NCBI RefSeq assembly: GCF_026151205.1
Contig: NC_087072.1
Coordinates: 12,626,169 to 12,690,168 of the forward strand
Direction of reading: 5' to 3'
Origin: Bolinopsis microptera
Taxonomy: Eukaryota > Ctenophora > Tentaculata > Lobata > Bolinopsidae
Length of the DNA stretch: 64,000 bases
Every line of letters starts with the position of its first letter. The first letter of the stretch is position 1. The notes below the pieces were generated by a model, which was not told the DNA's origin, made no database searches, and saw nothing but the letters and a program-made list of their open reading frames with translations. The position numbers and the translations under genes are program-made. Shown here piece by piece: positions 34,801 to 46,800 of the stretch.

Positions 34801-37800
34801 GCAACAGTGATTAGCACTCGCCCGTTGGAATGTGTCGAGTTTAACATATTATTATTATTGCAGCTGATCTGGATGCTAATTCTTTCTCCGCTAGCTTGCT
34901 GGCTGCATGCCATATTCAGGATTAACGTCGGAGTCTATGAAAATTAAAAGCAATTATATTCTTGAAAAGATGATGAAATTATTTCTCGACAACAAAAAGC
35001 CTGACACAATGTTTAGTAAATGATTAGTAAATGTGCGCTAAGAAAGTATAACGCCCTGTGTTTTAATGCAATACTGTTGTGTGAATGATTATTGGAAGTG
35101 GGCCAAATACCAAAAAACCCTCAAGGTTGGATGTTTCAATTACTCAGAGCTGAGGGGCCCTTTACATACAAACACAGTTCACTCAGGTCACCCATCTTAC
35201 TATATATAAAGCGAGACGGCATCAAGTTAACACGACTTTCCTTAAAAACCGTAGAAGATATATGACTTAAACTTTTTTGACTGGTTCAAATACTTTAATG
35301 GCCTTCATATCAGCATGAAAAGATAAAAAATTGGCCAAGGAATAAGAATTTTAGTGCCCAAAATTTGGATTCCCAATGGTGTCAAAAACGCGAATTAAAT
35401 AGGTAATATAATTGTTTTAGTATCTTGAGTCTTGACACCACTTTAGGGTTAGACAGGTTAGACGGGTTCCTACTAGTAGCTCTAACGTGCTATTTCTGTC
35501 AGGTTATTTAACCTTTACACTTTACAGGTGCAATTGACGGAGACCCTATCCCGGTAGAGACGTATATCAAGAGAATAGGGAGCATCACACGCGCTCTGAC
35601 CCCTGAAGAAGCGCGAGTGCTGAGTTGCGACACACACACAGTCGACCCGGGTCAGAGTCTCATTCATCTGGCACTCCAACGGCACTCCAATCACAACGTC
35701 CTTGTAGTCCTTCTCAGTCATCAACAACAGGTAAAGTACGAAAGTTGTGACGCACTGGTCATCTGGTCGCTCACCAGGGAGTGACCCATGTGGTACAAGT
35801 TTTACTGTGCAGTGGTGAGCCATTGTGACATGACCATGTTTGGGCATGTTTCGCTGGCGGCTTGCCAGAATTTGTAATGGGAGACTGGGTTGCAATTGTT
35901 GAGCAGGTGGCGTTGACACGTGATGCCCATATAAGGAGTGGCGTTGACAGAACGTTATTTAGCGTGTAAAGTTGTTTTTCTGAGAAACTTATCCAAACTC
36001 ACAACTATGGAAACTATTTTACCTTATAAAGTGCGTTTTTCAATACGGCACTCGCACAGGTTAATAAATTATAAATACCCGCACAGGTTAATCACGCGCT
36101 TCAGTAAATTTATATTATTAATTTCATATTAATACATCTCCGATTCCTATAATAGCTTTTGCTGTGGAGTTTTATTACCTTAAATGTCCTTCACGAGCAT
36201 AAAACTAGTATAGTAATCAGTAGATAACACCCAGTATTTCCTCAGTCGAGACCCAGTGGAACAGGGGGGAACCTAAAAAGAATGCCCTCGTACGAATGTC
36301 CGAGTACAGCTACAGAGATCAGACGAGTTGTAGCCAGTAACCTGAGGCAGTACAACCATGGAGATTTCTACTGTCACTACATGAGCGATCCTGTTACTTT
36401 CATCCTTCCCTACGGTATGTGAGCATACCTCCGTATACTAGTATAGCTTTATACACTATTACTGTGCCAGTGTATACACTATTACTGTGCCAGTGTATAC
36501 AATATTACTGTGCCAGTGTATACACTATTACTGTGCCAGTGTATACAATATTACTGTGCCAGAATATACAATATTACTGTGCCAGTGTATACACTATTAC
36601 TGTGCCAGTGTATACACTATTACTGTGCCAGTGTATACAATATTACTGTGCCAGTGTATACACTATTACTGTGCCAGTGTATACAAGTTATTACTGTGTC
36701 AGTGTATACAATATTACTGTGCCAGTGTATACACTATTACTGTGCCAGTGTATACAATATTACTGTGCCAGCGTATACACTATTACTGTGCCAGTGTATA
36801 CACTATTACTGTGCCAGTGTATACACTATTACTGTGCCAGTGTATACACTATTACTGTGCCAGCGTATACACTATTACTGTGCCAGTGTATACACTATTA
36901 CTGTGCCAGTGTATACAATATTACTGTGCCAGCGTATACACTATTACTGTGCCAGTGTATACACTATTACTGTGCCAGTGTATACACTATTACTTCTGTG
37001 AACAGTGGAATGCGGGTAGTGAGGCTTGGTCTGTAAGTCAATCTGTTAAGAGAACAGAGCCGCAATAACGTGTGGTGCTAATTCTTAGGTCTGGGAAGGC
37101 TACAAATAAAATATCAAAAGCTGCATGCCCAAACATGCCCTAATAGGCTTGTTTGAATACTTGTTTTATTGAGACATAACATCGTCACAGTTGCGTTGTG
37201 TTTGGTAGCATATCTTTTTTTGCAGCATCTGCAGCAGCTAGATTATAACATCGTTACTGCTAAATCTGAAGATGTGAAAGTTTAGACTTTCCATTTGGCT
37301 TGAGTCCAAGAAAATCGCGCTGGATATATCAAAAACCGTACGTGCCATGCTTGCATATATTCAGAGTTATGTCTGAAGTGATAATACGTGTGTGCTTATC
37401 AAAAGTTGTTATATTTTATGTAACATGCACATGAACCGAATTGTAAAACTAATGATGGATGTCTGGTTCTGAACATTCACAATTAGGCTAACACTGTATT
37501 ACAATTATAGGTTATAACACTGTATCACTGTATTATATTTATAACTAACACTGTTTTCAAGTAAAAAACAGGGCTGGGATATTATTATTGGTCTCGGGGG
37601 GAAATAAGCGGATTATGATATTGATATGACAATGTTATTCATGTGTAAATTCTCAATTACTAACCAAGTTTAACTTACCCACTATTTCAGAGATATTTTC
37701 GTTTGGCAGTTACACACAAAAGTGTTTATTTGACGAGATCCTGGACCTAGAGGCGCAAAGAGGTAATTTAATCTTTGTGTTAAAATGCTGAGCTGGGGCA

Positions 37801-40800
37801 TTGACTAATCTTAACAATCATGCAAACCATAGCAACTATTTAAGTAAAATGTTATATTTAGTGTTAACCATAGCAACTAAAGCTATATTTAATATGTTAT
37901 GTAAAGCATAGCAACTCCATATGGCATATAATTACACTACGGGGCCCAATATTCGGCTTTAAAACTGTGAAGCTATTTTGGGAGCCATATCACGTGTTGC
38001 CACGTGTTATGTCACGTGTTATGTCACGTGTTATATCACGTGTTATGCCACGTGTTATGTCACGTGTTATGTCACGTGTTATGTCACGTGTTATGTCACG
38101 TGTTATGTCACGTGTTATGTCACGTGTTATGTCACGTGTTATGACGGGTCAACTATAGTTTGTACACTGCTGAACTGTAAAGTGACCTCAAGTATTATAT
38201 TATTATACTAAAGTACTATTTTACTCAATGCTTATTGAGGACACCTCAGAGTAGTGCAATATTACACACGCTATTCAGCTGCAATAACCGCTAATAGTAT
38301 ATATATATAATAATATGAGATAGGCAATATGATCATACCCTAAATTCAATACTTCATCGACTCAACGTCATATTCTCCATTTCTTCTGCTTTTGAAACTG
38401 AGATCACTACAACTCTGAGCTAGTAATATTATTAAGCTAACTTTAAGAGATAAGATGAAAAAAGTGTAGTCATATTTCAAACCGTTGAAATATTGCCATA
38501 TTATTATCAGTAAGATTATACACAGTGTACACACTGCACAGTTGTGCTGAAATACACATGAACTGGGATTGAGTAGGAGTGTGGGGTGATTCTGAGACGT
38601 TAAGATAAAATCCTCCTGTATTAAAATATATTATCCTGCATTACACGTTTACACTCGTCTGATTTAGGTAATTTCAAAACGGTGTTTAAAGTTAAATGTT
38701 ATATTAAGGGAATTAAGGGAAATGGGGAGATCGTATGGCTTACTAAGATGATATGCACAGTGTGACAAGTGGGGTGTGACAAGTGGGGTGTGACAGGATC
38801 ACAGTGGTTACACAGTCTGGTCTGTAACATCCTACATTACTCACACTCACAGTCCTAACTTTACTGTCTCCGTTGTCGGTGCGAGGGCTAGTGCCTATAA
38901 TTATTGGACTAGCTTATAATTCTAACATAAATAATTCTAGCCCTGAAATTTCAATCTTATATGAAGATATTATATTTAAAAAGTATCTAGTTGTGTGGGG
39001 TTACCATGGGCACGCACACTGTTATTCACATTATTTAACACGTGACACATTATTTAACACGTGATACATTATTTAACACGTGACACTTAACTTAACACGT
39101 GACACGTTATTTAACACGTGATACATTATTTAACACGTGACACTTAACTTAACACGTGACACGTTATTTAACACGTGATACATTATTTAACACGTGACAC
39201 TTAACTTAACACGTGATCTATTTCAGTGCTGGAGGAGAACAGAGTGGTTAACTGGAGTAAGGAGATCGTAACTAAACACAACAGTAAACTTTACGCTCTC
39301 TGGAACAGGAGTGCTGGTGACTGTCTTCTTGACAGTGCTTTACAGGTAAATATAAGCAGTAAATGGTATTACTATTATAATAAAGTACACTGCTTTCCCC
39401 TTTAAACGGGCCGTGGTTCAACTTTCACCAGGATTTTAAGGTGATTTTGGGGTTTTCCTTTGTTTATTCTCATCTTGATTATGCGGGACCCCGTTCTTTG
39501 TCTCGTTCTCATAGTGTCCACGTTTTGTTGTATACATATTACATATGGTACCCTACTGGGTACTCTCTCCTGCTCCCGTTAACACACACACTAACTCTCT
39601 CCTGGCTAATGTCTAGTGTATCACTGTGTCTAACAATGTTACAGTACTCCTACTCCATTATTCTAAATCCATACAGCCGATACTGTACAGCGTCTATTTG
39701 CTGTTACTGCTGCGTCTACTACACTTAGCTCACGTACTGGTTGTTGAGTAGACAATACCACACACTATTCAATATTCATATACTCAGTGCACACTGCACA
39801 CTGCACACTGCTGCGGAGAGAGATAAAACCTGGATTATAAAGTGTTATTAGTGTCCACTCTACAGAGTTACTGCTCTGTGTGTTATGTGTGAAGTAGTGT
39901 CACTGAACGTATTGCACGTGTAACTGCGCGTGTAACTGCACGTGTAACTGCACGTGTAACTGCACGTGTAACTGCGCCTGTAAATATGTGCTGTCTGTTA
40001 TCTGCGTGGTATGTAGTGATTTAGTACAGTCTATACCTCTAAAACCATAATATTAGTATATTTAACATAATATTTATTTCTGCGTTATGATAATGTGTGG
40101 TATGCTGGGTGTTTGAGTGCCCTCCTAGTAACTTTACAGTCTACATATCTACTTACTGCGTTGTCAGTAACTGTACTGTGCACGGAGTCCTTACAACTGT
40201 CACTGCTGTACAAGGTATAACTACCACTATATTCCTCAGAATAATGTTTCACTAACTAACTATTTAATTTCCAGTTAAAACAGACTGCAGAGGTTGTTCG
40301 CGTCTCCTAGGTTTCACTAATTTCATTACACTAGGACTTTAATAGTAGTAGGACATTTAACGCAGTAATACCCGCTGCGATCATACTTTAAATCACATAC
40401 ACATTGCACAGCTTGACAAGCCGATCTGAATTTAAAACATTTGTGCAGCTCGGCGTTGAAATAATGAGATTTACCGACTGAAATTGATAAATATAATGAT
40501 TTAACGACCACTGCTGGAATATTATAATATGATAATTAGTCCGCGATAAGAGCAACCGCCCAACTAAAGTAGACGATAATTGAAAGTTGCGGTAAATAAG
40601 TTGGGCGGTTGCCAAATAGCAGCGTGACCGGTACTGCAAGTACCGCAGTGGTGCGGTAAATAAGTTGGGCGGTTGCCAAATAGCAGCGCGACCGGTACTG
40701 CAAGTACCGCAGTGGTGCGGTAAATAAGTTGGGCGGTTGCCAAATAGCAGCGTAACCGGTACTGCAAGTACCGCAGTAATCCTGTATCTGGTCAAAACCT

Positions 40801-43800
40801 GGCACAACTTAGCGAGTTTAGAAGGTTTGAGATGTTATTTGTGCTCCCTAGGGTCTCAACTTCAAAAAAAATTTGGGTGGATAATTTTGTATGTTTGTTT
40901 AAACCCGTGACCACGCCCTTTTTAAAGCGTGGGAAAATTTTCCCAAAATTATTGAAATTTGCCTATAATATTTGATGGGGGTCTCTAAATAGCTTGATAT
41001 GATGCCATCAGTATTACTAGAACATAATAAAATAAAATTTGGGTAAATAAAAGTGTAGTGGCACCCTGACCACGCCCATTTACACAATTTTTGGCGGAAA
41101 ATTCGGAAAATTCGAAGTTGTTTACTCTAGCAGCAGGGAGGTGTTTAGTGTGTATTTAAACTGCTGAATCAAGTTAAATAGGTTATATAAGTAACTTAAT
41201 TCAATTAATTGGGCATGTTGAGCCATTAGTTCAGCCTTGGGGAACCACGCCCATATTTCATATTAGGCGCGTATGTGAGAAATTTTTATCTCAGCTTCTG
41301 AAGGCCGTAGAAACTTAACTTTGGGCTTAAAACTACCGCAATATGTAAGTTTATATTGACACTATTAAAGTATTCAGGTGCTGAAGCTCTCCAGGACTTA
41401 CTTTTGGATAAAAATGAGAAAAACTGATATAATTTACTGAAGCGCATTAACCCATATTCACCCATGGGCCTTTTCAAAAAAAACTTCCCTAGCAGCTAGG
41501 TTAAGTCAAGTAGGCACATCAATGTATAAAGTTTTACTCGACACAGTGTCCTTCGTAAGGTCTAAAGGTCATTCTGGGCTAGAATAATTTGATTTTGGGT
41601 GCCCACTTTTATTAGTAGTCCAACCCTGTCCTAGCTGTGGTAAAATTTCTAAACTGCCCTCAGGCGCAAATATATGATTTTTCTATCCATCTCAGCTCCT
41701 GAATATTGTAGGACATTCAAGATAACCACAACAGCAGAAAAGCCATATTTATATACATTATACAAGCTATGAAGCAGTACATGGGGTGCATGAAGCAGTA
41801 TGGGGTGCATAGTTTTTGAGATATTTATTTTTAAAACATGATTTTTAAATATATCTTGGGCTACCGCATTTATCTTGGGCTACCGAATTTATGTACCAGT
41901 ACTATCAGCTCATCTTAGAAATCACAAACAACCCGCCGGGCAGCTATCTCTAGTTAAGCTCATTTCAGTACCCGTTGACTATAATATACCCGTTGACTAT
42001 AATATACATAAAACATTATCGATTTTTACAATCTACACACTATTTTCAACTCACCCTGTATGCCCACTTTTATGTCAGTACAACCTCCTAGCTCTTTCCA
42101 CCCACCTCAATCTCATTTAGGAAACTCCAGCAATAGCTAACTGCAGCTCTAGCTATCTTCTGATATTATCCTTTCCCTCCAATATTAGCTCTTTCTACTG
42201 ACCTCAATCTCATCAAGTGACAAGTAAATTCCGGTTTTAGCAACCTTCAGTTATCTCTAGGCTCCAAATCTACCCTGTTGCTGCCCTCTTCAACTAATTG
42301 TAGCTTCTAGCCTGCTAGCTATCACCAGTATCCTACAAATCTAAATTTTATAGCAACCTTTTGGAGGTCTTTCACATATTAAGTAATCATTTTTGGAACA
42401 TTTTGAAAGAGCTTTAATTGTAGGATGTTGATGCTATTACATGGATAGAGTAAATTGCAACAGTCGTTGCTGGAAAATGATAAAGTTACTTGAAGAACAC
42501 AAATGGATGGAGCAGGAAGTTATTGGCAGAAGAACTGGAATAGTAGGCTTCCAGTGGCCGCTGGATAGAGCAGAGGGTTAGAAACCGACCGGTCAACGGT
42601 TTTGGCCACCGGACCGGAAAAGACAGGATACGGTTTGCCGCATTTTGCCGGACCGGAACCGGGTAATGTCGGCCAATCACTAAGATTCACACTCCCTGGC
42701 TCGTAGCCCGTAGGACTAACCCCCTACAACTAGTATACGAGTATAGTGCCTTGACACAGAGTGCAAGTGGGTTAGGGTTACTGAAAAGGATATAAGCATC
42801 TCAGGCCATCCCAATACCGGAAGAGAACTGGGGGTCACAATGGTGAACAATTGTGAAAATGGTGAAATTTTACAATGGAAACAAAATCATTCACTATTTG
42901 TCACCATTTTACACGATTTTTCACCAAATTAGAATGAAGTTGAAGTCACTGGAAAGAGCTAGAATTGGAGGGAAAATTAATATTAGGATAGGGCTGGAGG
43001 TAACTGTTAGTAGCTTCAGCGGCTGCACGACTTCCAGGCCCCCCTATTATTATGGGTCAGATCATATGACGTATAATTAGTGATGTGACGCATAATTAGT
43101 GATGTGATCCACCATCTATGATTTACAGAACATGTGATTTGAGTCATTACAACAAGTCAGTAATGACTTGCTGCTCTTTAATAACTCTTAAGGGATATGC
43201 AGGGAGCAGCCTCACCTCACTGTCCACAATGACTGACCCAAAGTAAGTCTTCTCGAAATAATTAACTATAGACATTAGCTTAGGCAAGTTTGTCTGTATA
43301 TAGTACGTTATTTCAGAGAATACTTGCTCGACATCAGATCGGCTCACTCCCGTTGCATTTCTTTGGCACGTACGTCTGACATCCCTAGATACGAGAACCC
43401 CCCTTAGCTTTACCAAGAGCTCCCGTCCCTTATGTGATATACGAGTCGAGCGGTCAAATCTTAAAGATCATGTTTACTTCTTAATGCACAGCTATGATAC
43501 ATACAGAGTTGACATGTGAACTCTACCCTGTATCTCGCCCATTTCTAGGTCAGTTAAATTCTACCGATGGATCACATCACTAATTATACGTCACTGATTA
43601 GTGACATGATCAGATCTCCATGGGACCCTAATAATGGGGGGACCTGGAAGTCGGCCTTTTGCTTCAGCTGGACTTTGCTAGATGAGGTTGTACTGACATA
43701 AAAGTGGGCATATATTATAGTCGACGGGTACTGAAATGAGCTTAACTAGAGATAGCTGCCCGGCGGGTTGTTTGTGATTTCTAAGATGAGCTGATGAGTG

Positions 43801-46800
43801 ATGCAGTGGCGTAACGAAAGGCCCTGCTGACCCCGCTGTGCAGGGGAGCGCCGTCTTAGGGGGGCGCCAAATCGTCGTTTGAATGTGGGACAATTTCGAA
43901 AACTTCACTAAAGTACTAGCAAAACTGCGCGTTTTGATCTAGATACACACTTTTTTAGAGATTTTACCGGCGTATTCTTTAAAATCACCTAATTTGTTCA
44001 ATTTTAGGGAGGGGCACCAAAAGGGGAGGGGGCGCCAACAGGGGGGCGCTTTTTTCGGCAGGGGGGCGCCAACAGGCAACGTTACGCCACTGGAGTGATG
44101 GTGCTGGTTCATAAATGCGGTAGTGTTGAACCTTTGTTGTATTTTTAAGCGCAAGATATATTTAAAAATCATGTTTTAAAAATAAATATCTCAAAAACTA
44201 TGCACTATAGACCCCATACTGCTTCATAGCTTGTATATAAATATCAATATGGCCATTCTGCTGTTGTGGTTATCTTGAAAGTCCTACAATATTCAGGAGC
44301 TGAGATGGATAGAAAAATCTTATATTCGCGCCTGCAGGGCAATGTAGAAATTTTACTACCTAGGCCAGGGTTGGACTACTGATAAACGTGGGCACCCAAA
44401 ATCAAATTATTCTAGCCCAGAATGACCTTTAGACCTTACGAATTTTACTCGACCGTGTCGAGTAAAACTTTATACATTGATGTGCCTACTTGACTTAACC
44501 TAGCTGCTAGGGAAGTTTTTTGTTTGTTAATGCGCTTCAGTAAATTATATCAGTTTTTCTCATTTTTATCCAAAAGTAAGTCCTGGAGAGCTTCAGCACC
44601 TTAATAGTGTCAAAATAAACTTACATATTGCGGTAATTTTAAGCCCAAAGTTAAGTTTCTACGGCCTTCAGAAGCTGAGATAAAAATTTCTCACATTCGC
44701 GCCTAATATGAAATATGGGCGTGGTTCCCCAAGGCTGAACTAATGGCTCAACATGCCCAATTAATTGAATTAAGTTACTTATATAACCTATTTAACTTGA
44801 TTCAGCAGTTTAAATACACACTAAACACCTCCCTGCTGCTAGAGTAAACAACTTCGAATTTTCCGAATTTTCCGCCAAAAATTGTGTAAATGGGCGTGGT
44901 CAGGGTGCCACTACACTTTTATTTACCCAAATTTTATTTCATTATGTTCTAGTAATACTGATGGCATCATATCAAGCCATTTAGAGACCCCCATCAAATA
45001 TTATAGGCAAATTTCAATAATTTTGGGAAAATTTTCCCACGCTTTAAAAAGGGCGTGGTCACGGGTTTAAACAAACATAAAAAATTATCCACCCAAATTT
45101 TTTTTGAAGTAGAGACCCTAGGGAGCACAAATAACATCTCAAACCTTCTAAACTCGCTAAGTTGTGCCAGGTTTTGACCAAATACTTTATTATGGTGTGT
45201 TACAGATAACTACCGCCCTGAGCTGGTGAAATGTTGTTCAAATATTGCGTCACCTGATACCTCCCAATTACACACTGAATTTCACACTGAAACTCTGAAA
45301 CCTGATTTCTTGTTAACAAGCGAGACACTATCAACTAGGTTCACATTAGTAGAGACTGTAATATTGGCAATTTAAACAAGTTTTACCAGGCTGACTGTCA
45401 TTTCCTTTCACTTTTCTCCCCCAATAAATGTAATAAGTGTAAAGTGTTGATATAGTTTATATAATACCTGCCTATTTTAAAACTAGTCCCGGATGTGCCT
45501 GGTGTTATCAAACGTGTTATCATTAGCCAATATGTGTGTTAACAATATGTGTGTTAACAATATGTGTGTTAACAATATTTGTGTTAACAATATGTGTGTT
45601 AACAATACGTGTGTTAACAATATGTGTGTTAACAATATGTGTGTTAACAATATGTGTGTTAACAATATGTGTGTTTTCATTTACAAACTCTAAAACCGCG
45701 TACACGCAACCTGTATGCTGCCCGTATGCTGTGGAAACCCTGTATTCTACTTTGAAGTTTAGTAACCAAGTATCCCTTTTTAACTTATCTTGTACTTCTA
45801 TAATTTAACACTTTTATTAATAAATAATATGTTCAATAAAGTGCAGATTACATTAGAAAGTTAGTAAGTTCGCTACATATATAGTATAATAGGTTTGTTT
45901 TATAACTGAAGAGCCATTCAGAATCCAGATGAAGATGCTTTTAAAACTTTATAAATACATCCAGCATAAGATGCCGTATATATTCTATAATATAATATTT
46001 AACATAATATATAATATAATTAACAGATAAGTTTGTTAATCAAGTGTTATTCAGGCAACATGGGGAGTTAACGATAGGGACGGGTCTCTGAGACGAGCAC
46101 TTTCCAACACACTTGTACACGCACAGGACAAGTTAGTCAAACTCTACACATTTTAGTAATATAGAGATAATAGAGATCTTTATATTTGTGATGTTCTTTT
46201 TGCGTATCTCATATCACAAGTCCAGACAAGTTTAACCATTGTAATAATGGAGGAGGAGGAGGAGCTCCTCCTTCTTTATTTCTTGTCGATTTCATTGTCT
46301 CGTCTCGCTCTCCGCTTTCTCCGCAGCAAATTGAAGCTAACAAAACATAGCAAATTACAAACTATTATTATACAATGTTGTACCTATAACAATGAATGTT
46401 ATAGGTACAACAGATATTATCAAATTACATCATTCATTGTGCGTCTTGGTCTGATACAGACTTCAGGGCTAATACTAATCCAGGAAGTTATGAATATATA
46501 TTAAATAATGTACTTACAATGTATAATGTGCAATGTATAAATTATAATGTACTTACACTCAACCTAATATGCTTATTGCTTAATGTATGGACTATGGAAA
46601 CTATAACAAATTTTATAATTGTAACCATGGTAACAATGGTACAAAGCCTCGTATGCTGTATTCTGGCAGTGAGCCACGTATTTCCTCGTCACAACTTCAT
46701 TTATAGTAACCGTCAAATGTTAATGTATACAGTGAATAGTGAATACAAGTCAATGTATACAGTGTATACAAGTCAATGTATAAATATCTGCTGGTTAGCT

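Larger units (their letters stand above)
40789..45180. mobile_element. 4.4-kb foldback element in TRABID intron 8
   Basis: The left end TGGTCAAAACCTGGCACAAC is inverted at the right end. The arms run from 40789 to about 42095 and from about 43678 to 45180. An inner inverted pair lies at about 43017-43110 and 43570-43660, so the two halves are mostly mirror images. The right arm has been lengthened by a separate hAT-type insertion at 43804-44092. Left-arm details include a fragment of the GGGGTCG MITE at about 42366. No intact transposase is seen. Mirror ORFs at 40899-41087 and 44882-45070 are by-products. Confidence 0.88.

Noticed and set aside
36419-37068. Three overlapping plus-strand ORFs of 163-205 codons
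   Set aside because: A 23-bp repeat without stops reads open in all three frames; pure repeat artefact inside a TRABID intron.
37990-38147. Possible CRISPR-like array
   Set aside because: Units are contiguous 12-mers with no spacers, and the genome is animal; it is a minisatellite.
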